Shown: in pieces, positions 52,528 through 60,826 of the stretch
How positions within the stretch are numbered: the stretch's first letter is position 1
Layout of the letters: the number at the start of each line of letters is the position of its first letter
Assembly: GCF_003206645.1 (NCBI RefSeq)
Contig: NZ_PZJP01000005.1
Location: 62,001 to 126,000, forward strand
Length of the DNA: 64,000 bases
Source of the DNA: Salinicola aestuarinus
GTDB taxonomy: Bacteria; Pseudomonadota; Gammaproteobacteria; Pseudomonadales; Halomonadaceae
Direction of reading: 5' to 3'
Notes under the pieces: model-generated
Databases searched by the model: none
Told to the model about the DNA's origin: nothing
What the model saw: the letters and a program-made list of their open reading frames with translations, nothing else
Program-made: the position numbers and the translations under genes

Positions 52528-53061
52528 ATGAATGAGAAGACTATGACCCAACAACACAGCGAACGCCATGAGCTATCTCTAACAGTGCTTATGACGCCTG
52601 ACATGTCGAATTTTTCAGGCAAGGTTCACGGTGGTGCAATCCTGAAAAAACTCGACGAAGTGGCCTATGCCTGTGCCAGTCGCTACTCAGGTAGCTATGT
52701 GGTCACTCTATCCGTAGACCAAGTGCTATTCAAAGAGCCGATCCATGTTGGTGAGCTTGTCACATTCCTAGCGTCAATCAACCATGTTGGCCGGTCTTCC
52801 ATGGAAGTCGGTATCAAAGTCATTGCCGAAAATATCCAAGAACAATCCGTCCGCCACACCAACAGTTGCTATTTCTCAATGGTGGCCGTCGACGCGGACG
52901 GTAAACCTCAAGCCGTGCCAGCTCTCGAACTCAACTCCCCACTTCAAAAATTGCGATTCGAAAAAGCGTCACTGCGTAAAAAACTACGCAAGCAAGCTAT
53001 GCAAGCTGAATCGACCGCAACGCAAGAATTCATTAAGCACTATCCCGATCAGGAACGGTGA
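52528..53061 (+). CDS. Acyl-CoA thioesterase, element-borne full-length copy
   Basis: 177 residues from ATG 52528; GTG 52519 and ATG 52543 are alternatives. It is very similar to the interrupted backbone gene: MSNFSGKVHGGAILKKLDEV, SRYSGSYVVTLSVDQVLFKE and INHVGRSSMEVGIKVIAENI. Codon use is clearly AT-richer, so it arrived with the element and was not produced by recent duplication. It keeps the N-terminus (ELSLTVLMTPDM) that the backbone copy lost, so it probably restores function. It is divergent from the interrupted gene and ends four bases before the recombinase. Confidence 0.92.
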   Translation: MNEKTMTQQHSERHELSLTVLMTPDMSNFSGKVHGGAILKKLDEVAYACASRYSGSYVVTLSVDQVLFKEPIHVGELVTFLASINHVGRSSMEVGIKVIAENIQEQSVRHTNSCYFSMVAVDADGKPQAVPALELNSPLQKLRFEKASLRKKLRKQAMQAESTATQEFIKHYPDQER

Positions 53062-53065
53062 AATC

Positions 53066-54913
53066 ATGAAGCCTAAAGCTATCGTTTACGCCCGATATTC
53101 GTCAGATATCCAGAAAAAAGGCGACAGTATCGACCGCCAAACGGGTAGCGTCGACGATATCGCTGAAAGGCTTCAAGTCGATATCAAAGAAATAATTATT
53201 GACAAAGGTGTTTCGTCATTTCGAGGCCAAAACATTCGACGAGGAAATTTTCAGCAGGTTTGGGATCGAATCGAAGACGGCACACTTCAGGAAGGCGATT
53301 TTTTGATTGTCGAATCAGTCGACCGTATTTCGCGACAAGAGATTATTAAAACAACGCAAGAGATTTACAAAATCCTAGAGAAAGGGATTCGAATCCATAC
53401 TACAACAGATAATCGAACATACGACATAAAAGGAAGAGACGCTGGAAGCCGTTCAGAAGGATTTCTGAATTATGTCGGCTTAGGTGTCCGAGCCGAAAGA
53501 GCTAATGAAGAATCAGAAGTTAAGAGCATACGAAGAAAATCAGCTTGGAAAAAACAACGCCAACTTGCGAAGCAAGGTGTCATTTTCAACCGACACCACA
53601 ACACACCATATGGTTATCGATTAGTCGAGCTTGAAGGTGAAAGGCATTTCGCAATTCAAGAGGACGAAGCTGACGAAATTCGTGAAATTTTCCGCTTGTT
53701 AAAGTCGACAGGCATGAGTAGTGCTTGCCAAATAATTAACCAAAAAAGTAAACGGAAATGGCAACCGCGCCGAGTCGCGTCAATGCTCGAAAGCCAGTAT
53801 CCGACTGGCACACTCAGAACCACTATCACCAGCGCAGACGGTAAGCCTGTTCGTGGTGAATTTATTGAAAACTACTACCCGCGCATTGTCGACGAAACGG
53901 ACTTCCAAGAAGCCAAGATTGCCGTTGATAAACGTCGAAATGACAAAGCCTACCAAGGCCGGAAATCGTCTCGTAATCTCAACATCCTTTCGAATGTTGT
54001 CAAGTGTGGTCTGTGCGGTAGTGGAATGACCTTTGTGTCGAACAAAGTAAAAGGTATCACCTACTACTATTATGAGTGCGGTAAGAAACGATTCGACAAC
54101 AGTTGCACAGCTCGCGTGAGAGCCGATTACGCCTACCTCCTTGTCATTGAGTTAATGCAGAAAGGTGTGAGCGGTATTTACGAAGGCACAATTGGTGAGC
54201 TAATCGAGAAGCAATTTGGAACGGATATCGAGAAGCACAATGAAGAAATCGAGTCGTTCCAAAAGAGCTTCACAATGCTATTGACGACTAAAAAGCGTGC
54301 CAAAAAATCAAGAGAGATTTTCGACACACAAAACAAGGTTGCAGAACTAGACCGCACACTTTCGAACTATAAAACACGCTTGAAGGATTTGAAAGGTGAA
54401 GTTCCTCAAATGTTCGTTGAAGCAGTTATGGAAGCTGAAACGGAGAGGAAACAAGCTTTAGAAGCTCTGACACAACTTCAAGTCGAACAAGAAAAAGAAG
54501 GTTTGGGCATAGAATCCGAACAAGACCTTTTGCAGTTCATACAGGAAGAATCGAAACGCTTGAAGCTCAATGCGTTCTTCAGAGACAACGATATCAGTTT
54601 TGTGCTTTGGAACGACATTGACCATATGCTGAAGAACTTCAAGGAAAACTGGCATCCTGATAATAATAGCTATGACGATTGCGATATTCTCGGTGAGGTG
54701 AAGCATTTCTATCCGCGTCTCAATCTTGAAAGCAAGACCCGCAACGAGCTTGTAGACCTCATGCACCAGCACTGGGTGAAAGAAAAACGCAAGCACTATA
54801 AGGCAGTATCCGCTGAATTGAAATTTGGTGATAAGAAAATGTCTTTTGCTCATCGGGTTTGCACAAACGGGATATTGAAAGAAAAGTTCGGAATCGACCT
54901 TAACGAAATATAA
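53066..54913 (+). CDS. Large serine recombinase (site-specific integrase)
   Basis: 615 residues. The resolvase catalytic domain starts with IVYARYSSD, nucleophile S12, and includes GDFLIVESVDRISRQE. A recombinase domain follows (about residues 190-310), then a zinc ribbon CGLCGSGMTF with a second cysteine pair in CGKKRFDNSC, and a coiled-coil segment (about residues 390-490). It should integrate and excise the element at the thioesterase gene. It starts right after the replacement thioesterase, so the two are probably co-transcribed, linking integration with replacement of the broken gene. Confidence 0.95.
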   Translation: MKPKAIVYARYSSDIQKKGDSIDRQTGSVDDIAERLQVDIKEIIIDKGVSSFRGQNIRRGNFQQVWDRIEDGTLQEGDFLIVESVDRISRQEIIKTTQEIYKILEKGIRIHTTTDNRTYDIKGRDAGSRSEGFLNYVGLGVRAERANEESEVKSIRRKSAWKKQRQLAKQGVIFNRHHNTPYGYRLVELEGERHFAIQEDEADEIREIFRLLKSTGMSSACQIINQKSKRKWQPRRVASMLESQYPTGTLRTTITSADGKPVRGEFIENYYPRIVDETDFQEAKIAVDKRRNDKAYQGRKSSRNLNILSNVVKCGLCGSGMTFVSNKVKGITYYYYECGKKRFDNSCTARVRADYAYLLVIELMQKGVSGIYEGTIGELIEKQFGTDIEKHNEEIESFQKSFTMLLTTKKRAKKSREIFDTQNKVAELDRTLSNYKTRLKDLKGEVPQMFVEAVMEAETERKQALEALTQLQVEQEKEGLGIESEQDLLQFIQEESKRLKLNAFFRDNDISFVLWNDIDHMLKNFKENWHPDNNSYDDCDILGEVKHFYPRLNLESKTRNELVDLMHQHWVKEKRKHYKAVSAELKFGDKKMSFAHRVCTNGILKEKFGIDLNEI

Positions 54914-55025
54914 AAATTCAAAAAAGTTACTTCAAACACTAGATGACTCTATTTGATTTTGATATATTCAAATTGTTCTCAAGCAAAACAGTAACCAAAC
55001 CACCGCTACACAAGGACTTATATCA

Positions 55026-55394
55026 ATGTCTAAGCTAGCCGATTTCGTCAGAGCAGAAGCAGAATACAAGCGCCTCAAAGAGCAAATGGAGGCTATGCAA
55101 AATGACGATAGCTTCAAGAAAGAGCTTGAGTTTAAGGACAAGCTCGAAGCTCTAATGAAGAAATATGAGAAGTCCGAAAAAGACGTTCTCGAAATTCTCG
55201 ACCCGGCCCCGGCCAAGGAAGAAGAGAAATCTTCTGGCAACGCTCGTCGTAAGCGTAAGCTCAAAGTCTACAAAAACCCGCATACGGGTGAAGTCGTAGA
55301 AAGTCGAGGCGGGAACCATAAGGTTTTGAAGCACTGGAAAGCAGAACACGGCAACGACGAAGTTGAAAGTTGGCTGGCCGAAGAACGCGACTAA
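55026..55394 (+). CDS. MvaT/H-NS-like nucleoid silencer
   Basis: 122 residues with the MvaT layout: an N-terminal coiled-coil (AEAEYKRLKEQMEAMQNDDS, then FKKELEFKDKLEALMKKYEK) and a C-terminal DNA-binding part (RRKRKLKVYKNPHTGEVVES followed by RGGNHKVLKHWKAEHG). MvaT proteins bind AT-rich DNA and silence foreign genes. An element-borne copy could silence the AT-rich element itself or modulate the host. It has its own terminator, so it is a separate unit. Confidence 0.93.
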   Translation: MSKLADFVRAEAEYKRLKEQMEAMQNDDSFKKELEFKDKLEALMKKYEKSEKDVLEILDPAPAKEEEKSSGNARRKRKLKVYKNPHTGEVVESRGGNHKVLKHWKAEHGNDEVESWLAEERD

Positions 55395-55404
55395 GACCAG
55401 ATCC

Positions 55405-55435
55405 AAAGCCCATCCATAGAAGATGGGCTTTTTTT
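55405..55435 (+). terminator. Rho-independent terminator after the MvaT-like gene
   Basis: AAAGCCCATC / GATGGGCTTTTTTT with a short loop, 11 bases after the stop codon. The run of seven T makes this a strong terminator. Confidence 0.95.
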
Positions 55436-55455
55436 ACGCACGGGGAACATAAAAA

Positions 55456-56043
55456 ATGAAAACGCTAAAACTCTCAGCACTCCTTTTGCTGTCAATCCTG
55501 ATCGTCTCCACAACCGGCTGTGTCAGTATCACTAGCTCACCTGATGTTGAAGATAGTTTTTACGACGACCCGAATCCTGTAACCACCGATAGCGAGTATT
55601 TTCAAGCTATTGAGGTCGGAAAAACTGAAGGCTTTAAGGGAACCAACCCTTTCTGGTTCTCGGGCAAGGTTTCCCCTAATCTTGACAACGACACAGCCAA
55701 AGAAGCTTTAGAAGATACGCTACGCTCGGCGGAAATGCTGGCAGTAAATGGTTCGGCTACCTACCAATTAGACGCAATCATGGTCGACGACGACGCAAAA
55801 GGTGTATTTGGTGGGGATAATATTTTCACAGGCACAGAACGCAATATGAGCATTCGATATGTGCTGAGAGCGCTGAATACGACTGCCATACTTTACAACG
55901 AAGTCATTAAATCGCACGGCGAAGCAGGTTGCTCAGATCTTTGCATAGGAGCTTATCTTCAGGAATCTATAGCTACAGAGCGAAGCAACACTGATAGTCA
56001 TAAACAGCTAATCGAAGACCTTAAAGGTCTTCAAGCAGATTGA
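55456..56043 (+). CDS. Predicted lipoprotein of the element
   Basis: 195 residues. Signal LSALLLLSILIVSTTGC with a lipobox-like TTGC gives a lipidated cysteine at about residue 22. The mature part contains SDPDVED-type acidic stretches and a SATYQLDAIMVDDDAKGVFG block. No domain recognised. It follows the terminator of the MvaT-like gene and has a GGGGAAC leader. It may be a surface-exposed lipoprotein used for exclusion or an envelope change, but this is a guess. Confidence 0.8.
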   Translation: MKTLKLSALLLLSILIVSTTGCVSITSSPDVEDSFYDDPNPVTTDSEYFQAIEVGKTEGFKGTNPFWFSGKVSPNLDNDTAKEALEDTLRSAEMLAVNGSATYQLDAIMVDDDAKGVFGGDNIFTGTERNMSIRYVLRALNTTAILYNEVIKSHGEAGCSDLCIGAYLQESIATERSNTDSHKQLIEDLKGLQAD

Positions 56044-56060
56044 CAGCAAACAAGAACACC

Positions 56061-56083
56061 AAGCCCGCCACCAGAGCGGGCTT
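56061..56083 (+). terminator. Short hairpin between lipoprotein and DUF3800-like genes
   Basis: AAGCCCGC / GCGGGCTT stem with an 8-base loop (CACCAGA-type), 17 bases after the lipoprotein stop. T-run is short, so terminator strength is uncertain. Confidence 0.7.
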
Positions 56084-56102
56084 CTTGAATGGAGTAAAAC
56101 AA

Positions 56103-57233
56103 ATGTCTAACAACATCCAAGCGGAAAGAGATTTAAAAATAAAATTCGGAGGTATTACTAACCCCGATTCAAAACTCGTATTTTATTACGACGAATCAAA
56201 CAATGACCGCAAAATTAGAATTAAGGAAGGCGAGCTTAATGTAGAAACGTTAAGGAACTTTGCCCTTGGTGGAATTGTAGAAACTCCTGATAGCGATTTT
56301 GATTTTGAAAACTTAAAAAGAAGAATAGGTTTTCAAGCTGGCAAGGCAGAACTTAAATTTAGTGATATAGGAAAAGGTAACTTCCTCATCGTTCTTGGGA
56401 GCATGAAGCTCAATCACGTTCTTAACTGGCTTTTAGAAAGCAATTTAAATATCCACTTTTTCAATCTAAATCCTTTGTATTGGGGTGTTGTGGATATCAT
56501 AGATTCAATTTATGGGCAAGACCCGGATAACTTAGACCCGAGGTTTCACCGAAAAATAAAAAATGATTTATATAAAGCCATAAGTAGAAATCTCGACACT
56601 TTCGTTCAGTTAGTAGAGGAATGCAACTACCCTGATGTGCCATTGAGTAAGCTGCAATACTTTCTTTTCTCATTAGTGCATATGGTTAATCTAGAGAATG
56701 CTGGCTTAGATGATTGGGAAAGAGGATTGATAGCTGGAATTCTTGCGAATGCAGTTCACTATGAAGAACTTGAATTTATTCAAGGTTTTGAAGCAAAGCA
56801 CTTTATCGATAGCTTTCATCCTTTTTACCTCGAGAGAATAACAATTTATATAAAATCGGAACATATATTCGATAACGAAAAACAAGTAGAAGACGAAATC
56901 GAAGGATTCGAAATGCGGTTGGATGATGGCACCAAGTCGAATTATAGATTCGTCGATTCTGTCGAAGAGCCTAAGATTCAAGTCTCAGACGTTGTAGTTG
57001 GACTGCTCGGTAAATACTTTACCTATCTTAAAGACGTTGAACTCGAACAATTGATTAGTGATAAACACCTACTGAATGAAAGACAAAAAACTAACTTGTC
57101 GCTTCTAAAAACACTTGTTGATAAGAGCATTGCGACTTCAAGCGGGTTTGCTCATTGGTTAGTGCCTGACTCAGAATGCATTAAGCACGAAGTATTTATG
57201 AATGGTGCTGATCCAAATCAATTCAATATCTGA
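56103..57233 (+). CDS. DUF3800-like protein (putative RNase H-fold)
   Basis: 376 residues from ATG 56103 with GGAGTAA upstream. Early VFYYDESNNDRKI resembles the DUF3800 N-terminal aspartate/glutamate motif, and late KIQVSDVVVGLLGKYF resembles its C-terminal (LQ)xAD motif. Those acidic residues form the presumed metal site of an RNase H-like fold. DUF3800 genes are common on phages, ICEs and defence islands; their reaction is unknown. A middle helical region (about residues 110-230) is longer than usual. Confidence 0.65.
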   Translation: MSNNIQAERDLKIKFGGITNPDSKLVFYYDESNNDRKIRIKEGELNVETLRNFALGGIVETPDSDFDFENLKRRIGFQAGKAELKFSDIGKGNFLIVLGSMKLNHVLNWLLESNLNIHFFNLNPLYWGVVDIIDSIYGQDPDNLDPRFHRKIKNDLYKAISRNLDTFVQLVEECNYPDVPLSKLQYFLFSLVHMVNLENAGLDDWERGLIAGILANAVHYEELEFIQGFEAKHFIDSFHPFYLERITIYIKSEHIFDNEKQVEDEIEGFEMRLDDGTKSNYRFVDSVEEPKIQVSDVVVGLLGKYFTYLKDVELEQLISDKHLLNERQKTNLSLLKTLVDKSIATSSGFAHWLVPDSECIKHEVFMNGADPNQFNI

Positions 57234-57256
57234 TTTTGTGTTCGAGGAAACTGCTT

Positions 57257-58009
57257 ATGAACCGTAAACAATTCATAGAGAAACACGGTGCAACTTGCTC
57301 CAATTGGACTTGGAGTTGGTCCTTCGTCAATCATAGGGAAAGGTTTGTCATATTCGGCATATGGAACGATAACGTCGATACCGATATGAGTTTAATTCTG
57401 AGCGAGGGTTGGCAGAAATCAAACAAAGGACGGATTCAGAACGGTTATGTTCAGGCGATTGAGCACATCAAACTGATTGATAACGAAGGCTATGCTCTCA
57501 AAACCTTTGTTATGGAATATGTAGAACAAGAGCGAGACGGGGAAGAGGGTCCGGCCAAAATAGGTGGTTTCACTCCTGAACTCAATGACATGCAACTAAT
57601 CCAAGTTGGCAACGATTGGTTCGCTCAGGATAGAGCAACGCAACCAAAGCTCGTAGCAGAAGAAATTGAAAGCAATGAAGACTATTTCGAGGGTGCTTCT
57701 AAATCAGTGCTGGTCAACCAGTACGAGCGTAACAGCAAGGCCAGAGCCCAGTGTCTAAATAAGCATGGGTACCAGTGCAAGGTGTGTGAATTCGACTTCA
57801 AACACTTCTATGGCGGTCTTGGCAAAGAGTACATTCACGTTCACCACATCGTGCCTATCTCAGAGATCGGTCAGGAATATCAGATTGACCCGGAGAGCGA
57901 CCTTGTGCCGGTCTGTGCCAACTGTCACGCCATGATCCATAGGACACGGCCAGCACAAAGTGTGGAAGGCTTGAGGAACCACCTAAGAGCCCTTGGCTCG
58001 ATACAGTGA
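57257..58009 (+). CDS. HNH endonuclease
   Basis: 250 residues from ATG 57257 (GAGGAAACTG upstream). The C-terminal third has a full HNH motif: CKVCEFDF, then YIHVHHIVPISEIGQEY with the HH pair, and PVCANCHAMIHR, giving a four-cysteine zinc site plus catalytic histidines. The N-terminal 150 residues, including TCSNWTWSWSFVNHRERFVI, are a specificity or recognition domain I cannot name. It resembles McrA-type or restriction-like HNH enzymes. It sits 8 bases before a GIY-YIG nuclease, so the two may form one functional unit. Confidence 0.9.
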   Translation: MNRKQFIEKHGATCSNWTWSWSFVNHRERFVIFGIWNDNVDTDMSLILSEGWQKSNKGRIQNGYVQAIEHIKLIDNEGYALKTFVMEYVEQERDGEEGPAKIGGFTPELNDMQLIQVGNDWFAQDRATQPKLVAEEIESNEDYFEGASKSVLVNQYERNSKARAQCLNKHGYQCKVCEFDFKHFYGGLGKEYIHVHHIVPISEIGQEYQIDPESDLVPVCANCHAMIHRTRPAQSVEGLRNHLRALGSIQ

Positions 58010-58017
58010 GGTAGCCC

Positions 58018-58755
58018 ATGGACAGACTTCTGAAAGTCGGTTTCGAGCACGCTGGTTACTGGCTCATTGAAGACAACCGGATTGCTTTCAAGCTCGACCG
58101 TTTCTACAAGGACTCAAACGTCCTGTATGCCTTCGTGGTCGACGGTGAAGTGCGATACGTAGGAAAGACCACCACAACGCTCTCACGCCGTTTCTATGGC
58201 TACCGTAACCCGCACGGGAGACAGCCCACCAACACCAAGAACAACGCCAACATTCTCGCTTGCCTGCAAGCTGGTGAGGAAGTCGATATCTACGTCCTAC
58301 CTGACAACGGCCTCATGCATTACGGCTCGTTCCACCTGAACCTAGCCAGTGGCCTTGAGGACAGCATTATCAAGACCCTCGACCCTCCATGGAACGGTAA
58401 GCCACCCAAAGAGGTCGCTCAGGAGCAGGAAGAAGCCGATCTGCAGGCACCAGACTTCCCTGCTCCCACCGACACCTTCACCGTTAAGCTTGGCACCACC
58501 TACTACGAACAAGGCTTCTTTAACGTACCCAAGGAAGCCTCAGATCTGTTCGGTGACCACAAAGACACGCTCGAAATCTATGTGAAGGACTCACCAGAAG
58601 CCGTTCTCGGCTACATGAGCAGGAAAGCTCAGTCTACAGGCGCACCACGGATCTATGGACGCTCAGAGCTTGCGACGCTGTTCCAGCAGGCCTACAGCCT
58701 TGGGGAAACGGTCATAGTAGAAGTGCTGTCCAGCGAAGCCATACGATTCACCTAA
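58018..58755 (+). CDS. GIY-YIG nuclease domain protein
   Basis: 245 residues. The N-terminal half contains LYAFVVDGEVRYVGKTTTTL, a GIY-YIG-type signature (variant YAF...RYVGKT), followed by arginine in SRRFYGYRN and a glutamate in SGLEDSIIKTLDPPWNG that match the catalytic Arg and Glu of the family. The C-terminal half (about residues 145-245, from FTVKLGTTYYEQGFFNVP) is a possible DNA-recognition domain. Similar architecture occurs in some type II restriction enzymes. No methyltransferase is adjacent. Possibly paired with the HNH gene. Confidence 0.82.
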   Translation: MDRLLKVGFEHAGYWLIEDNRIAFKLDRFYKDSNVLYAFVVDGEVRYVGKTTTTLSRRFYGYRNPHGRQPTNTKNNANILACLQAGEEVDIYVLPDNGLMHYGSFHLNLASGLEDSIIKTLDPPWNGKPPKEVAQEQEEADLQAPDFPAPTDTFTVKLGTTYYEQGFFNVPKEASDLFGDHKDTLEIYVKDSPEAVLGYMSRKAQSTGAPRIYGRSELATLFQQAYSLGETVIVEVLSSEAIRFT

Positions 58756-58775
58756 ACCGCAAGAATGGCCTTACG

Positions 58776-58799
58776 ACCCGCCATTACGGCGGGTTTTTT
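58776..58799 (+). terminator. Rho-independent terminator
   Basis: ACCCGCC / GGCGGGTTTTTT stem after the GIY-YIG gene, with ATTAC loop. Strong T-run. Confidence 0.93.
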
Positions 58800-59096
58800 G
58801 TGTTCACGATCCCTGTAACGAAGACAACACCTTATTGTGTCTAAGCTGGTTATTGAAAAGTAGAGTTCAGATCTCCCACCTTTAATCAATAACCCCTTTG
58901 TTTTCAACCATTATAACACTCTCGTCAAAACTAATTTTCCCTTGAATCAAAAAATAAATTGTTTAAAGGCATAAGCAGATTTGCTACCAAAGTGGTCTAA
59001 TTTTGTTTTAACTGATAAGTAATTCACTGTAAAAGTAAACATTTACAGTAATAATATGTTATAATAATAAAACAATAACAAAAAAGGAGAAACGAT
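58800..59096 (+). other. AT-rich intergenic region
   Basis: About 300 bases of very AT-rich sequence between the terminator and the next gene, probably containing a promoter and a potential MvaT/H-NS binding zone. A TTTACAGTAATAATATGTTATAATAATAA stretch near 59041 has promoter-like TTTACA and TATAAT elements, 17 bases apart. Confidence 0.5.
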
Positions 59097-59402
59097 ATGG
59101 ATACAGTAATATCAGACTGGAATAAAGAAGTAGAAATCAAAAGTATGAAGGACATAACTACAAAAAAACTTATGGAAATATTTAAGTTTATTGATAGTGA
59201 AGAGTATCATCCAAGAGAGCTTGGGACATTTGATGGAGCAAGAAGATTCGAACTTTTCAATGCTTATGAAACTATAACTTCTGTTAGAGTCAGACCCGCT
59301 TCAAGAGCATGGCCTTTCTCAGTTTATAAGCACTGCTTCACGAAGAAATATAAGAACTCACTCAAAGACAAAATTAACAGAGTGATTGAATCTAGAAAAT
59401 AA
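59097..59402 (+). CDS. Hypothetical element protein
   Basis: 101 residues, ribosome binding site AAAGGAGAAA. No recognised domain; basic overall with a C-terminal KNSLKDKINRVIESRK. Shares the leader style of neighbouring element genes. A short CCCGCC hairpin follows. Confidence 0.7.
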   Translation: MDTVISDWNKEVEIKSMKDITTKKLMEIFKFIDSEEYHPRELGTFDGARRFELFNAYETITSVRVRPASRAWPFSVYKHCFTKKYKNSLKDKINRVIESRK

Positions 59403-59414
59403 TAGAAAACTATA

Positions 59415-59433
59415 GCCCGCCAATTCGGCGGGC
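59415..59433 (+). terminator. Short GC hairpin after hypothetical gene
   Basis: GCCCGCC / GGCGGGC stem with AATTC loop, no clear T-run. It belongs to a set of similar hairpins that separate genes on this element. Confidence 0.6.
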
Positions 59434-59458
59434 CACAATAACAGAAAGGGGAATCACA

Positions 59459-59599
59459 ATGACAACACTAGACAGCTTCGAGAGATTCACAAAAAACTTA
59501 GAAAAGCTTCAAAAGATTGAAGACAAAAAGAACAAACCAAAACGAAAGCGTGGTAGGCCAAGAAAGAACGAAACCAATAACAACAAAGGAGAAAAATAA
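59459..59599 (+). CDS. 46-residue AT-hook microprotein
   Basis: A short gene, ATG 59459 to TAA 59599, with GAAAGGGG upstream. After an N-terminal helix (LDSFERFTKNLEKLQKIE) it has a classic AT-hook core, PKRKRGRPRKN, which binds the minor groove of AT-rich DNA. Its stop overlaps the start of the next gene (TAATG), so translation is coupled. Small size explains why it could be missed. It could act with, or against, the MvaT-like silencer on this AT-rich element. Confidence 0.8.
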   Translation: MTTLDSFERFTKNLEKLQKIEDKKNKPKRKRGRPRKNETNNNKGEK

Positions 59600-60075
59600 T
59601 GACTGACGAACATAACCATAGCCACAATAAAGAGCGTTTAGCAGAACACATATTGCCACTCTCTGAATCAGACGACTTCGACACCGCAAGGCTTGAATGG
59701 TCGATATTTGATATCAAGATTGACGACAACTTTGACCACTGCCCTTGCGGACAGTTAATCAAAGAGCTTTGCTACATAAAGAACGAGAAAAACGGCAATA
59801 CCACATTTGTCGGCAATGTGTGTATCAATAGATTCATGGCTATTGAGACTGGGAGCCTTTTTGAAGGTCTAAAGCGTATCAGTGCTGACAGCACCGCTAA
59901 CGCAAACGAAGACTTAATCACTCACGCATATGAGCTAGGCTATATCTTCGAAAAAGAATATGACTTTTTAATGGATACGCGCAGAAAAAGAAAGCTATCG
60001 GTTAAACAGCTTGCTTGGAAGCAGAAAATCAATAGAAGGATTATCAACAAAACGCAAGTCAACAAGAATAAATAA
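59599..60075 (+). CDS. Hypothetical protein with a Cys-rich motif
   Basis: 158 residues starting at the ATG that overlaps the AT-hook stop. A CPCGQLIKELCYIKNEKNGN stretch and following FVGNVCINRFM give a CxC...C...C pattern that could bind zinc, a motif seen in small phage and plasmid proteins. The C-terminus is lysine-rich (RKRKLSVKQLAWKQKINRRI). Function unknown; coupling to the AT-hook protein suggests DNA binding. Confidence 0.75.
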   Translation: MTDEHNHSHNKERLAEHILPLSESDDFDTARLEWSIFDIKIDDNFDHCPCGQLIKELCYIKNEKNGNTTFVGNVCINRFMAIETGSLFEGLKRISADSTANANEDLITHAYELGYIFEKEYDFLMDTRRKRKLSVKQLAWKQKINRRIINKTQVNKNK

Positions 60076-60087
60076 AGGAAAACACCA

Positions 60088-60336
60088 ATGAAATTAAAAA
60101 ACAAATGGCTTGAAGAAACATTAAATGAAGAAATAGAGAAAGTAAAATTTGGAGTAAAATTTGGAGCTATATTATTAGTTGTAAACGCAGTTATATCTAT
60201 AGCATCAGGTGATCCGAGTTGGATATATTCAGCCTTGGCATTGTCATTAGCTTATACAATCGCTGAATGCTTAAATTTTGGAGCCCATATCGTTGTGAGA
60301 ATAATAAAAATAAAAAAGGGGCTGATCAATGACTGA
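60088..60336 (+). CDS. Small membrane protein of the element
   Basis: 82 residues. An amphipathic N-terminus (KWLEETLNEEIEKVKFG) is followed by two membrane helices (VKFGAILLVVNAVISIA and WIYSALALSLAYTIAEC) and a basic end. It overlaps the next gene by eight bases. No family recognised. Confidence 0.7.
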   Translation: MKLKNKWLEETLNEEIEKVKFGVKFGAILLVVNAVISIASGDPSWIYSALALSLAYTIAECLNFGAHIVVRIIKIKKGLIND

Positions 60337-60715
60337 CGAACAAATTGAAGCCAATTTTGGCACCTACGGCGCACTCGTCGTAGCAAAAGGGCTGATATCG
60401 CGTGAGAGGCTGATAGAGCTTGCTCGCAAATACCCCGGCACTCACATAGCGCATGACCGCTCAACGGGGCACTATCAGCTTCATATGCCTTCTACGAAGA
60501 CAAGCGGTAAGCTAGTGTTGGATCTACACACACACAAAACCGTGCAGGCACCCGGCAAGCCAAAAATCGACCCAGCACAGCGCAAAGCTAAGGCTGTGAG
60601 CTTCAAGCTCACGGAAGGTCAACACAGCGCGATTCAGAAGCTCACTGGCTCTGAGGAATCACCCGGCCAGCTAGCTAGGCGTCTGGTTCGTGAATATCTG
60701 GAACAACACGCATAA
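60329..60715 (+). CDS. Hypothetical protein with ribbon-helix-helix-like C-terminus
   Basis: 128 residues. The C-terminal part KAVSFKLTEGQHSAIQKLTG followed by ESPGQLARRLVREYLEQ has the strand-helix-helix pattern of RHH DNA-binding domains; the N-terminal half is unknown. It overlaps the small membrane gene and ends in a strong terminator, so it closes the 59459-60715 operon. Confidence 0.75.
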   Translation: MTDEQIEANFGTYGALVVAKGLISRERLIELARKYPGTHIAHDRSTGHYQLHMPSTKTSGKLVLDLHTHKTVQAPGKPKIDPAQRKAKAVSFKLTEGQHSAIQKLTGSEESPGQLARRLVREYLEQHA

Positions 60716-60743
60716 AAAAACCCGCTCGGAGAAGCGGGTTTTT
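60714..60743 (+). terminator. Rho-independent terminator
   Basis: AAAAACCCGCT / AGCGGGTTTTT stem overlapping the stop codon of the preceding gene. A-run and T-run both sides allow use in both directions, which fits the convergent gene cluster to the right. Confidence 0.93.
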
Positions 60744-60826
60744 AAACAATAACAATAACAACTTTGGAGAATAACTTTACAACCACAAATAGATTATAAC
60801 ATACAATTTTAAATAAACAATACTTT

